A stretch of DNA of 64,000 bases. Source: an uncultured Prevotella sp. GTDB lineage: Bacteria; Bacteroidota; Bacteroidia; Bacteroidales; Bacteroidaceae. The stretch spans positions 1 through 64,000 of the forward strand of contig ONLG01000003.1 of assembly GCA_900318625.1 (NCBI GenBank), read 5' to 3'. This document shows, in pieces, positions 51,547-60,335 of this stretch. Positions within the stretch are counted from its first letter, which is position 1. Each line of letters opens with the position of its first letter. Made by a program: the position numbers and the translations under genes. The notes under the pieces were generated by a model that saw only the letters and a program-made list of their open reading frames with translations, was not told where the DNA came from and made no database searches.

Positions 51547-52098
51547 TTAGTATTGGAAAAACATGGCTCCAGGTGCATCGGGGTTCTTTATGCGCTTGAT
51601 AAGCACTTCACCGCTATGCATGGGATAGGCCAACTTGGGCGTGCAGCCCACGGCGAGGATAAGGGTCTTGAGGTTGTCGCACTCTATGTGGACATACTTC
51701 AGGTTCCAGTTTTTGGAGAGATCGACCGTGTCCAGTTTGCTTTCGCCCAACCAAAGCTTCTCCAGATTGGGGAACTTAGCAAGGTCTTCGTAGGTGCTGA
51801 CCTCGAACATATCGGTGCGGTACTGCGTGAGGACCAGCGACTTGAGCGAATCGGCCTCTGCTTTCGATATGTGTCCGTCGTTGTCCGTATCGCCCTTGAG
51901 GAGTGCCCGCCGCTCCACGCTCTTGTCTGCAAAGGTAAGCGACTGCGCTACGGCATTGGACGTTATGAAAAAACAGGCAAACATAATGAGCAGCGCAGCC
52001 AATTCCATCCATCTCTTCTGATTTGGTATGGTCGCAGTTGCCACTCCAAGCATGATGCGGGGCTGCTCTACTCGCTTGTCGAAGCTCAATGATTTCAT
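51547..52098 (-). CDS. Exported EF-hand / leucine-rich-like protein
   Basis: A 183-residue protein. After a cytosolic start, residues 31-52 form a hydrophobic signal (LIMFACFFITSNAVAQ). An EF-hand loop DTDNDGHISKAE follows at about 70-81, then leucine-rich-like text (LEKLWLGESKLDTVDLSKNWNLKYVHIE). This suggests a calcium-bound extracytoplasmic LRR-like module. The start is unsure: codons at 52137, 52098 and 52008 are possible, and the last would give the cleanest signal peptide. It is first in the three-gene unit, behind TATATTTG at 52157-52164. Confidence 0.65.
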   Translation of the reverse strand: MKSLSFDKRVEQPRIMLGVATATIPNQKRWMELAALLIMFACFFITSNAVAQSLTFADKSVERRALLKGDTDNDGHISKAEADSLKSLVLTQYRTDMFEVSTYEDLAKFPNLEKLWLGESKLDTVDLSKNWNLKYVHIECDNLKTLILAVGCTPKLAYPMHSGEVLIKRIKNPDAPGAMFFQY

Positions 52099-52540
52099 AC
52101 TCACACTTTCTTTTATTATATAATATACCACATCCACTTTACATTTAACTCATTTGCAAATATATATATTGGTTTTCAACTAAGCAAACAATATATTAAA
52201 ATATTTTACAAACTACGTTTAGATGTCTTTAATAGAAACATATTTATTGGTATGAATGGTCTGAAAGATGATTATCAGGCAGATTAGCATCACGAATTTA
52301 AGCCGTAATTGGCAAATACTTAGGCTTATTTTTTGCGGTATCAATTATAATTCCCACCTTTGTAGTCTACAAAATAAGTATGTATTCCCGAAATAAAACG
52401 CAGACAATTAAGCTACGGAATGAACGTTTCAATGCCATGCTTTAGCATAGCAGCTTAACTATTGTGGCCTTTCGAGTACCAGAGAGGCCACTACAACGGC
52501 AGCAACAATCAAGCACAAACATAAATATAGGAAAAAGGAT
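52099..52540. other. AT-rich intergenic region before thiL
   Basis: No gene is seen. It holds the minus-strand -7 element TATATTTG (52157-52164) for the three-gene unit and a perfect 15-bp palindrome TTTGTAG-T-CTACAAA at 52359-52373. No clear TAnnTTTG element for thiL was found. The base composition is clearly lower in G+C than neighbouring genes. Confidence 0.5.
52157..52164 (-). promoter_or_regulatory. -7 promoter element of the 49.8-52.1 kb unit
   Basis: Reads TATATTTG on the minus strand. It is compatible with starts at 52137 or 52098 for the first gene. Confidence 0.45.
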
Positions 52541-53647
52541 ATGGACATTTCAAAACTCGGAGAGTTCGGACTGATCGACCGTCTGGCAAGCGGCATAGCA
52601 ACAAACAACAGCAGCACCGTGACCGGCATTGGCGACGACTGCGCCGTAATGGAGTATGGCAACAAGCAGACACTCGTCACCACCGACATGCTTATGGAGG
52701 GTATACACTTCGACCTCACATATATAAGTATGCGACAACTGGGCTACAAGTCGGCAATGGTGAACATCAGCGACGTGTTTGCCATGAACGGCACTCCCCG
52801 GCAGATGCTGGTGAGCCTGGCACTGAGCAAGCGCTTCACCGTGGAAGACGTGGAACAGTTCTATGCCGGACTGAAGGAAGCCTGTGCAAAATGGAACGTA
52901 GACATTGTAGGAGGCGACACCACATCGTCGATGACGGGCATGGCAATCAGCATTACCTGCATGGGCGAGGCCGCGAAAGACGACGTGGTAAGGCGCAGCG
53001 GTGCCAGGGAGACCGACCTGATATGCGTTAGCGGGAACCTCGGAGCCGCATACATGGGTCTGCAGATACTCGAACGCGAGAAGAGTGTCTACTATCAGCA
53101 GCTGCGCGAGGTGCAGACCAAGCTCGACAATGCCATCAAACAGGGCGACAAAGGACAGGAAGCAGCAGCCCGACGACAGCTCGACGGCATGAGCGACTAC
53201 CAGCCCGACTTTGCCGGAAAGGAGTATCTGCTCGACCGCCAGCTCATGCCTGAGGCACGCGGCGACATCATCGAGAAGCTGAAACAAGCCGGCATACGCC
53301 CCACTTCGATGATGGACATCAGCGACGGACTGAGCAGTGAGCTGCTGCACATCTGCAAACAGAGTCACGCAGGCTGCCGCATCTACGAGAAAAACATCCC
53401 GATAGACTACCAGACAGCCATCACGTGCGAGGAGTTCAACATGAACCTCACCACGGCAGCCATGAACGGAGGTGAAGACTACGAGCTGCTCTTCACCGTG
53501 CCGATAGGCGACCATGCCAAGATTGAAGCCCTTGACGACGTGAGAATGATAGGCCACATAACCCGGGAGGAACTGGGATGCCGCCTCATTTCGCGCGACG
53601 GCAACGAGTTCGACATACTGGCTCAGGGGTGGAATCCACTGAAATAA
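52541..53647 (+). CDS. thiL: Thiamine-monophosphate kinase
   Basis: A 368-residue enzyme with GEFGLIDRL, the metal-binding GIGDDCAV, TTDMLMEGIHFD, NISDVFAMNGTPRQ, GGDTTSSM, MMDISDGLSSEL and NGGEDYELLFT. It phosphorylates thiamine monophosphate to the diphosphate cofactor. An inserted charged stretch (about 185-225; VQTKLDNAIKQGDKGQEAAARRQLD) is longer than in E. coli ThiL. A hairpin at 53652-53687 follows the stop. Confidence 0.92.
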   Translation: MDISKLGEFGLIDRLASGIATNNSSTVTGIGDDCAVMEYGNKQTLVTTDMLMEGIHFDLTYISMRQLGYKSAMVNISDVFAMNGTPRQMLVSLALSKRFTVEDVEQFYAGLKEACAKWNVDIVGGDTTSSMTGMAISITCMGEAAKDDVVRRSGARETDLICVSGNLGAAYMGLQILEREKSVYYQQLREVQTKLDNAIKQGDKGQEAAARRQLDGMSDYQPDFAGKEYLLDRQLMPEARGDIIEKLKQAGIRPTSMMDISDGLSSELLHICKQSHAGCRIYEKNIPIDYQTAITCEEFNMNLTTAAMNGGEDYELLFTVPIGDHAKIEALDDVRMIGHITREELGCRLISRDGNEFDILAQGWNPLK

Positions 53648-53651
53648 TCTA

Positions 53652-53687
53652 CGCGGAGCCGCCGACAATCGTCGCGCTGGCTCCGCG
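53652..53687 (+). terminator. Hairpin after thiL
   Basis: Stem CGCGGAGCC/GGCTCCGCG, 9 bp, starting 5 bp after the stop codon. No T-tract follows, so its use as a terminator is not certain. Confidence 0.5.
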
Positions 53688-53735
53688 AACAGTAAGAAAA
53701 TAAGGCAAAAAGAAAGCAAAGTGAAAGAAAACCAC

Positions 53736-53743
53736 TAACTTTG
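53736..53743 (+). promoter_or_regulatory. -7 promoter element of the aminotransferase gene
   Basis: TAACTTTG, 63 bp before the ATG at 53806. Confidence 0.65.
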
Positions 53744-53805
53744 CACCCCAAACGGCGATGGACAAGCACCGCCAGAGGAAACAACATATAATCAAATCGA
53801 CGTAA

Positions 53806-55011
53806 ATGCCAAACATATCGACACGCGGACAGGAAATGCCGGAGTCGCCAATACGCAAGTTGGCTCCGTTGGCTGCAGCCGCAAAGAAACGCGGAACGAA
53901 GGTTTACCACCTCAACATAGGCCAGCCCGACCTGCCTACACCACAGTGCGGACTCGATGCCCTGAAGCATATTGACCGGAAAGTGCTGGAATATTCGCCC
54001 AGCCAAGGCTACCTGAGCTATCGCGAAAAGCTGGTCAGCTACTATGCAAAGTATAATATCAGCGTCACTGCCGACGATATTATCATTACAAGCGGAGGCT
54101 CGGAGGCAGTGCTCTTCGCCTTTATGTCATGCCTGAACCCGGGCGACGAGATCATCGTTCCCGAGCCGGCATACGCCAACTACATGGCTTTTGCCATATC
54201 TGCCGGGGCAAAGATACGCACCATAGCCACCACTATAGACGAAGGTTTCTCGCTTCCGAAGGTCGAGAAGTTCGAGGAACTGATCAACGAGCGCACCCGT
54301 GCGATAATGATTTGCAACCCGAACAACCCCACGGGCTATCTTTACACACGGCGCGAGATGAACCAGATACGCGACCTGGTAAAGAAATACGACCTCTATC
54401 TCTTCTCCGACGAAGTCTACCGAGAGTATATCTACACCGGTTCGCCATACATTTCGGCCTGCCACCTGGAAGGTATCGAAGAGAACGTGGTGCTTATCGA
54501 CTCTGTGTCGAAGCGCTACAGCGAGTGCGGAATACGCGTGGGCGCACTGATAACCAAGAACGCCGAGATAAGGAAAGCGGTGATGAAGTTCTGTCAGGCA
54601 CGCCTTTCACCACCCCTCATCGGCCAGATTGTGGCCGAGGCATCGCTCGATGCGCCCGAGGAATACTACCGCGACGTCTACGACGAGTATGTTGAGCGAC
54701 GCAAATGCCTTATCGACGGCCTCAACCGAATACCCGGAGTGTACTCGCCTATACCCATGGGAGCGTTCTACACAGTGGCCAAGCTGCCCGTCGACGACAG
54801 CGAGAAGTTCTGCCGCTGGTGCTTAGAGAGCTTCGACTACGAGGGCGAGACCGTGATGATGGCACCCGCAGCCGGCTTCTACACCACCCCCGGAGCTGGA
54901 GTAAATCAGGTGCGCATAGCCTACGTGCTCAAGAAAGCCGACCTGGATAGGGCTTTGATAGTTCTGCGCAAGGCGCTCGAAGCCTACCCCGGACGGGTTG
55001 ACACGGAATAG
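53806..55011 (+). CDS. Class I/II PLP-dependent aminotransferase
   Basis: A 401-residue fold-type I aminotransferase: HLNIGQPDLPTP, TSGGSEAVLFAF, NPNNPTGYLYTRRE, FSDEVYREYIY and the PLP lysine Lys236 in IDSVSKRYSECGIRVG. The AspC/PatA-like group; amino donor and acceptor unknown. A permease gene starts 7 bp after its stop. Confidence 0.9.
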   Translation: MPNISTRGQEMPESPIRKLAPLAAAAKKRGTKVYHLNIGQPDLPTPQCGLDALKHIDRKVLEYSPSQGYLSYREKLVSYYAKYNISVTADDIIITSGGSEAVLFAFMSCLNPGDEIIVPEPAYANYMAFAISAGAKIRTIATTIDEGFSLPKVEKFEELINERTRAIMICNPNNPTGYLYTRREMNQIRDLVKKYDLYLFSDEVYREYIYTGSPYISACHLEGIEENVVLIDSVSKRYSECGIRVGALITKNAEIRKAVMKFCQARLSPPLIGQIVAEASLDAPEEYYRDVYDEYVERRKCLIDGLNRIPGVYSPIPMGAFYTVAKLPVDDSEKFCRWCLESFDYEGETVMMAPAAGFYTTPGAGVNQVRIAYVLKKADLDRALIVLRKALEAYPGRVDTE

Positions 55012-55018
55012 TCCGACC

Positions 55019-56266
55019 ATGAATTTCCCACTGTTCATAGCCCAACGCATCTACTCCGACAGGAGCGGGCAGCGACAGGTGTCGCGTCCGGCCATCACGA
55101 TAGCCACCATTGGCGTGGCCATCGGACTGGCGGTGATGATAGTGTCGGTGGGAGTAGTGCTTGGATTCAAGCACTCAATACGAGACAAGGTGATTGGTTT
55201 CGGAAGCCATATCACCGTGGGCAACTTCATGACCCTGCAGAGTTCGGAGCAGTATCCCATACAGATGGGCGACTCGATGATGCGCGTGCTCAAGGCCATC
55301 GACGGCGTGGAGCACGTGCAACGCTATGCCATGAAGCAGGGAATACTGAAGACCGACAGCGACTTTCTGGGCATAATGCTCAAGGGAATAGGCCCCGAAT
55401 ACGACACTACGTTCATCTCCCACAACCTGAAAGAAGGCTGCCTGCCACACTTCTCCGACACTGCCGCCTCGCAGAAGGTGGTCATCTCGAAACTCATAGC
55501 CGACAAACTGAGGCTCAAGAACGGGCAGCGCGTCTATGCATACTTCATCGGCGAACAGGGAGTGCGCACTCGCCGCTTCACCATTGCTGGCATCTATGAA
55601 AGCAACCTGAAGCATTTCGACGAAACAATGTGCTTCACCGACATCTACACCACCAACAAACTCAACGGATGGGAGCCCGACCAGTACAGCGGAGCGGAGC
55701 TGACAGCAAGCAACTTCGACCAGCTGGACCAGGTGGCAACCAACGTAAGGAAAAAGGTGAACCACACTCTCGACACCTATGGAGAGACCTACAGCTCGCA
55801 GGACATCATCAAGATGAACCCTCAAATCTTCTCGTGGCTCGGACTGATGGACCTCAACGTGTGGATGATACTCGCACTCATGGTTGCCGTGGCGGGCGTG
55901 ACAATGATTTCGGGACTGCTCATAATCATCCTCGAACGCACACAGATGATTGGCATACTCAAAGCACTGGGCACCCGCAACCGACAGATAAGGCACATCT
56001 TCCTGTGGTTTGCCGTGTTCATAATTGGCCGAGGGATGCTTCTGGGCAACATCATTGGACTGGGACTGAGCCTGTTGCAACAGCACACAGGGCTGATAAG
56101 TCTCGACCCACAGACCTACTACGTCAGCACAGTGCCTGTTGAAACCAACCCTCTGCTCGTCGTTCTGCTCAACCTCGCCACCCTCTTCGTATGCGTGGCT
56201 GTGCTCATAGGCCCGAGCTTCCTTATCTCGCACATCCACCCAGCCAAGTCGATGCACTACGAATAG
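55019..56266 (+). CDS. FtsX-like ABC permease, LolC/LolE type
   Basis: A 415-residue protein: an N-terminal span (about 27-47), a periplasmic MacB-like core domain (about 50-260), and a C-terminal FtsX domain with three spans (about 275-405; MILALMVAVAGVTMISGLLIII, RTQMIGILKALGTRNRQIRHIF). It is the permease part of the system that releases lipoproteins from the inner membrane; no LolD ATPase gene is adjacent. The start MNFPLFIAQRIYSDR is the family's usual N-terminus. It is co-directional with the aminotransferase. Confidence 0.88.
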   Translation: MNFPLFIAQRIYSDRSGQRQVSRPAITIATIGVAIGLAVMIVSVGVVLGFKHSIRDKVIGFGSHITVGNFMTLQSSEQYPIQMGDSMMRVLKAIDGVEHVQRYAMKQGILKTDSDFLGIMLKGIGPEYDTTFISHNLKEGCLPHFSDTAASQKVVISKLIADKLRLKNGQRVYAYFIGEQGVRTRRFTIAGIYESNLKHFDETMCFTDIYTTNKLNGWEPDQYSGAELTASNFDQLDQVATNVRKKVNHTLDTYGETYSSQDIIKMNPQIFSWLGLMDLNVWMILALMVAVAGVTMISGLLIIILERTQMIGILKALGTRNRQIRHIFLWFAVFIIGRGMLLGNIIGLGLSLLQQHTGLISLDPQTYYVSTVPVETNPLLVVLLNLATLFVCVAVLIGPSFLISHIHPAKSMHYE

Positions 56267-56332
56267 GTATTCGTAGACTTCTGGAAAACTCTCCTCTGCT
56301 GCCTCACCACATGCTTCCTATCCCCTAAAAAA

Positions 56333-56357
56333 TGCACACAACATTTTGTTATGTGCA
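56333..56357. promoter_or_regulatory. Upstream dyad of acyl-CoA synthetase 1 (operator candidate)
   Basis: TGCACA-N13-TGTGCA. Its centre is 41 bp upstream of that of the second dyad. Same form and spacing as the pair ahead of the second synthetase. Confidence 0.6.
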
Positions 56358-56367
56358 AAAGAGATAT

Positions 56368-56375
56368 TACCTTTG
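56368..56375 (+). promoter_or_regulatory. -7 promoter element of acyl-CoA synthetase 1
   Basis: TACCTTTG; its last three bases are the start of the downstream dyad. Leader about 17-20 nt. Confidence 0.7.
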
Positions 56376-56399
56376 CACAAATTTTACAACTGTGTGCAA
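56373..56399. promoter_or_regulatory. Downstream dyad of acyl-CoA synthetase 1 (operator candidate)
   Basis: TTGCACA-N13-TGTGCAA. It begins within the -7 element and its last base is the A of the ATG. Bound protein here would block transcription start. Confidence 0.65.
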
Positions 56400-58057
56400 T
56401 GAATAGTATGTCTGGATTCAACAAAATAATAGAAGAAAGCATAAGAAACAACTGGAACAACGATGCCCTGACCGACTACCAGGGAGCCACCTTGCAGTAT
56501 CACGACGTAGGTAGAAAGATTGCAAAGCTGCATATCCTTTTCAGTCAAAGCGGCATCTGCAAAGGCGACAAGATAGCTCTCTGCGGACGCAACAGCTCGG
56601 CATGGGCAACAGCTTTCCTCGCAACGCTCACCTACGGGGCTGTGGCAGTGCCGATACAGCATGAGTTTACGCCGGAGCAAATCCACAACATAGTGAACCA
56701 TTCGGAAGCCAAACTGCTCTTCACGGGCGACATCGTCAGCCCAACGGTAGACTTCGAGGCCATGCCAGCCCTGCAGGCGATAATCTATATCCCAGACTAT
56801 TCGCTCTACTCGTGCCGTAATAATAATATAATGTACGCGCGAGAGCACCTCAACGAACTGTTCGGACACAGCTACCCCGAACGTTTCAAGCCCACCGACC
56901 TCAACTACTACGATGCCAAGGAGGAGGAGCTGGCCATCATCAACTACACAAGCGGCACCACGGGCTTCTCAAAAGGCGTGATGATACCCTACCGCGCACT
57001 CAGCGGCAACCTGCATTTCTGCATCAAGCATCTGGGCGACCACGTAGCATCAGGCAGCAACATGGTTTGCATACTGCCAATGGCTCATATGTACGGACTG
57101 TCGATAGAGTTCATATTCGGTTTCGCTCACGGACTCCATCTCTACTTCCTCACCCGTCTGCCGAGCCCGTCGCTCATTGCCGAAGCCTTCGCCAACGTGA
57201 AGCCTTCGCTGATTGTGGCAGTGCCGCTGATTATCGAGAAGATAGTGCGCAAGCGCATATTCCCCGTTGTCCAGACCAACAAGATGCGCATATTGCTCAA
57301 TATGCCCTTCGCCGGAAAGCAAGTCAAGGCACGCATAAGACAGCAGATTATCGAAGCCTTCGGCGGAAAGCTCTACCAGATCATCGTTGGAGGAGCAGCA
57401 CTAAGCAAGGAAGTTGAGGACTTCCTCGTGTCCGTGGGCTTCCCCATCACCGTGGGATACGGCACCACCGAGTGCGCACCGCTCATCACCTACAGCGATT
57501 ACCACGACTTTGCACCCCTCTCGTGTGGCACACCCGTCGACGGAATGGAAGTCAGGATACTCAGCGACGACCCGCAGAACATACCCGGAGAGATTGTCAC
57601 CAAGGGGCAGAACGTGATGACTGGCTACTACAAGAACCCCAAAGCCACCGCTGCGGCAATCGACAAGGACGGATGGTACCACACCGGCGACCTCGCCACG
57701 ATGTCGAAAGACGGCCATGTCTTCATACGCGGACGCATCAAGAATATGCTTCTCGGTGCCAACGGACAGAACATCTACCCCGAGGAGATCGAGGACAAGC
57801 TCAACTCCATGACTATGGTTGGCGAGAGTCTGGTGGTGCAACGCAACCAAAAGCTCGTGGCTCTGATACATCCCGACATGGACGAAGCCAAGGCTATGGG
57901 CTTCACCGAGCAGGAACTGCACGACATTATGGAGCAAAACCGAACTGAGCTGAACCGTCAGCTGCCGCCGTTCTGCAGGCTGTCGGCTGTGGAAATACAA
58001 AATTCCGAGTTTGCCAAGACACCAAAGAAGAGCATCAAGCGCTATCTTTACCAGTAA
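56399..58057 (+). CDS. Long-chain acyl-CoA synthetase-like AMP-binding protein 1
   Basis: A 552-residue ANL-family adenylating enzyme: nucleotide loop YTSGTTGFSKGVM, VGYGTTECAPLITY, the adenylate-binding GWYHTGDLA, hinge RGRIKNMLLGANGQNIYPEEIEDKL and the catalytic Lys near the end in KTPKKSIKR. It activates a fatty acid with ATP and CoA. The start is the ATG at 56399; the next Met is 3 codons on. It is closely similar along its whole length to the next gene, 573 bp downstream, and shares its promoter architecture. Confidence 0.9.
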   Translation: MNSMSGFNKIIEESIRNNWNNDALTDYQGATLQYHDVGRKIAKLHILFSQSGICKGDKIALCGRNSSAWATAFLATLTYGAVAVPIQHEFTPEQIHNIVNHSEAKLLFTGDIVSPTVDFEAMPALQAIIYIPDYSLYSCRNNNIMYAREHLNELFGHSYPERFKPTDLNYYDAKEEELAIINYTSGTTGFSKGVMIPYRALSGNLHFCIKHLGDHVASGSNMVCILPMAHMYGLSIEFIFGFAHGLHLYFLTRLPSPSLIAEAFANVKPSLIVAVPLIIEKIVRKRIFPVVQTNKMRILLNMPFAGKQVKARIRQQIIEAFGGKLYQIIVGGAALSKEVEDFLVSVGFPITVGYGTTECAPLITYSDYHDFAPLSCGTPVDGMEVRILSDDPQNIPGEIVTKGQNVMTGYYKNPKATAAAIDKDGWYHTGDLATMSKDGHVFIRGRIKNMLLGANGQNIYPEEIEDKLNSMTMVGESLVVQRNQKLVALIHPDMDEAKAMGFTEQELHDIMEQNRTELNRQLPPFCRLSAVEIQNSEFAKTPKKSIKRYLYQ

Positions 58058-58203
58058 CACCGAGGCTGACCAACCACCTCGCGACCAACTGGTTACGTCT
58101 AAAAAACCGGTATTTCTCCCCATCACCGAAGCCCGAACACAATCCAACAACCACCCCTTCGTTGCATGAAACAGTACTTCTTGCAGCGAGAAAGAATTAT
58201 TCC

Positions 58204-58300
58204 CTTCAACCAAAACAACTTGTTTTGGTCTCCAGTTTGGTACTTATTGCATTGCAATTTGGTGCTTATTAGAGACCAAAACAAGTTGTTTTGGTTGAAG
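58204..58300. repeat. Perfect 28-bp inverted repeat with 41-bp loop
   Basis: Arms 58204-58231 and 58273-58300 are exact reverse complements; each contains ACCAAAACAA-N-TTGTTTTGGT, itself a palindrome. Transcripts or DNA could form either two small hairpins or one large stem. Confidence 0.9.
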
Positions 58301-58563
58301 CCTGAGCCTCCTCTGCTGACAGCAAGGCTGAAACTGCCAATCTGCTGGGGTGCAACCATCACATTATAAGGCTGCGACAGCAACTCCGCTGGACTGCAAC
58401 CACATCTTAACGAAAGCCCGAACTGCGCTTTGCCGAAGCGAAACAGCCCTCAGACAGCAGCCAAGACAGCAACTCGCCATACTATTCTAAATCGCACATA
58501 AAAAGTCCGCAACTGCCACTACGTTGTCGAAAAAGTCACATTTTGGGAGCGGCAGTGTTTTTT

Positions 58564-58590
58564 TTGCACAAAAAGTTTTGAATTGTGCAA
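58564..58590. promoter_or_regulatory. Upstream dyad of acyl-CoA synthetase 2 (operator candidate)
   Basis: TTGCACA-N13-TGTGCAA. Centre 41 bp upstream of that of the second dyad. Confidence 0.65.
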
Positions 58591-58599
58591 GCAAGATGT

Positions 58600-58607
58600 T
58601 ATCTTTG
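58600..58607 (+). promoter_or_regulatory. -7 promoter element of acyl-CoA synthetase 2
   Basis: TATCTTTG, overlapping the start of the downstream dyad. Confidence 0.7.
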
Positions 58608-58631
58608 CACAAAATTTTTAATATTGTGCAA
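58605..58631. promoter_or_regulatory. Downstream dyad of acyl-CoA synthetase 2 (operator candidate)
   Basis: TTGCACA-N13-TGTGCAA, ending at the A of the ATG, exactly as in the first synthetase gene. Confidence 0.65.
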
Positions 58632-60307
58632 TGGAAAATATTCCAAGCTTCAATGCCCTGATAGAGAAGAGCATTGTTACCCATTGGGACAGGGATGCCC
58701 TGACCGACTACAAAGGAAAAACACTGCAATACCACGATGTAGCTCGCAAGATAGAGAAGCTGCACATTTTGTTTGAAAACAGCGGAGTACAGAAAGGCGA
58801 CAAGATAGCTCTTTGTGGACGCAATTGCAGCAACTGGGCAGTGGCTTTCCTTGCGACGCTCACATACGGAGCGGTGGCAGTGCCCATCCTGCATGAGTTC
58901 ACGGCAGACCAGATTCACAACATCGTGAACCACTCCGATGCCAAGCTGCTGTTCACCGGCGACGTGGTGTCGACGATTATCGACGCTACGAAGATGCCGG
59001 CACTCGAAGGCATCATCTACATTCCCGACTATTCGCTCATACTTTCGCGTACCGACAAGCTCACATACGCCCGCGAACACCTCAACGAGATGTTCGGCAA
59101 GAAGTATCCCAAGTACTTCCGCTCAGAGCACGTGGCCTATTACAAGGAGCAGTCGCCCGAGGAGCTGGCTCTTGTCAACTACACGAGCGGAACGACGGGC
59201 TTCTCGAAGGGCGTGATGATTCCCTACCGTGCCATCTGGAGCAATGCCGACTTCGCCCAGCACGTACTGGGTAAGGTGCTCCATCCGGGCGACAACGTGA
59301 TCAGCATCCTGCCTATGGCCCATATGTACGGTATGTCGTTCGAGTTCATCTACGAGTTCCTATCCGGCTGCCACATCTTCTACCTTACCCGTGTGCCCTC
59401 TCCGGCCATCATTGCGCAGGCTTTTGCCGACGTGAAGCCAAGGATAATCATCGCCGTGCCGCTGATTATCGAGAAGATCATACGCAAGAAGGTTTTCCCG
59501 AAGATACAGAACAACCGCATCCGCCTGCTCATGAATATGCCTGTGATAAGCAAGAAGGTGAAGGAAAAGATATGCGACCAGGTTTATCAGGCTTTCGGCG
59601 GCAACGTCTACGAGGTAATCATTGGCGGCGCAGCACTCAACCAGGAGGTAGAAGCGTTCCTCAAGAGCATCAATTTCCCCTATACAGTGGGCTACGGTGC
59701 CACGGAATGTGCTCCGATTATCTGCTACCGCGACTGGCAATCCTTTGTCAAGGGCTCGTGCGGACAGGCTGCCTACCATCAGGAAGTGAAGGTACAGAGT
59801 CCCGATCCGGCCAACGTGGCTGGCGAGATACTCACCAAGGGACCAAACGTTATGCTTGGCTACTACAAGAACCCCGAGGCAACGGAGGAGACGGTGGACA
59901 AAGACGGATGGTATCACACTGGCGACCTGGGTCTGATGGACAGCGACGGCAACGTCTTCATCAAGGGACGTTCAAAGAATATGCTCCTTGGTTCCAACGG
60001 ACAGAACATCTATCCCGAAGAGATAGAGGACAAGCTGAACTCTCTGGTGCTGGTAAACGAAAGCGTGGTGATACAGGAAGGCGAAAAGCTCGTGGCCTTG
60101 GTTTACCCCGATTTCGAGGAAGCCAGAGCAACCGGACTTAGCACCGAGGACCTGAAAAACATCATGGAAGAGAACCGCCATCAGCTCAACCAGATTGTTC
60201 CGCACTATAGCAAGGTGGCTGAGATACGCATCCACGACGAGGAATTTGCCAAGACACCGAAGAAGAGCATCAAACGCTTCCTCTATCAGCCAAAGGTGTT
60301 CCAGTAA
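58631..60307 (+). CDS. Long-chain acyl-CoA synthetase-like AMP-binding protein 2
   Basis: A 558-residue paralogue of the preceding synthetase: YTSGTTGFSKGVM, VGYGATECAPIICY, GWYHTGDLGLM, RSKNMLLGSNGQNIYPEEIEDKL and a final KTPKKSIKRFLY. The main differences are around the acyl pocket and the C-terminal tail, so the substrate may differ. The duplication clearly included the promoter, since both pairs of dyads are conserved. Confidence 0.9.
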   Translation: MENIPSFNALIEKSIVTHWDRDALTDYKGKTLQYHDVARKIEKLHILFENSGVQKGDKIALCGRNCSNWAVAFLATLTYGAVAVPILHEFTADQIHNIVNHSDAKLLFTGDVVSTIIDATKMPALEGIIYIPDYSLILSRTDKLTYAREHLNEMFGKKYPKYFRSEHVAYYKEQSPEELALVNYTSGTTGFSKGVMIPYRAIWSNADFAQHVLGKVLHPGDNVISILPMAHMYGMSFEFIYEFLSGCHIFYLTRVPSPAIIAQAFADVKPRIIIAVPLIIEKIIRKKVFPKIQNNRIRLLMNMPVISKKVKEKICDQVYQAFGGNVYEVIIGGAALNQEVEAFLKSINFPYTVGYGATECAPIICYRDWQSFVKGSCGQAAYHQEVKVQSPDPANVAGEILTKGPNVMLGYYKNPEATEETVDKDGWYHTGDLGLMDSDGNVFIKGRSKNMLLGSNGQNIYPEEIEDKLNSLVLVNESVVIQEGEKLVALVYPDFEEARATGLSTEDLKNIMEENRHQLNQIVPHYSKVAEIRIHDEEFAKTPKKSIKRFLYQPKVFQ

Positions 60308-60335
60308 AGACTGTCCTACAGACAACAATAAACAA

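Larger units (their letters stand above)
58058..58630. other. Intergenic region between the two acyl-CoA synthetase genes
   Basis: No gene is seen. It holds a perfect 28-bp inverted repeat (58204-58231 and 58273-58300) whose arms are themselves palindromic, and the two dyads and -7 element of the second synthetase gene. Confidence 0.6.

Noticed and set aside
56373..56399. RNA hairpin (riboswitch-like) in the synthetase leaders
   Set aside because: The left arm overlaps the -7 element and would lie upstream of the transcription start, so the dyad acts as DNA, not RNA.
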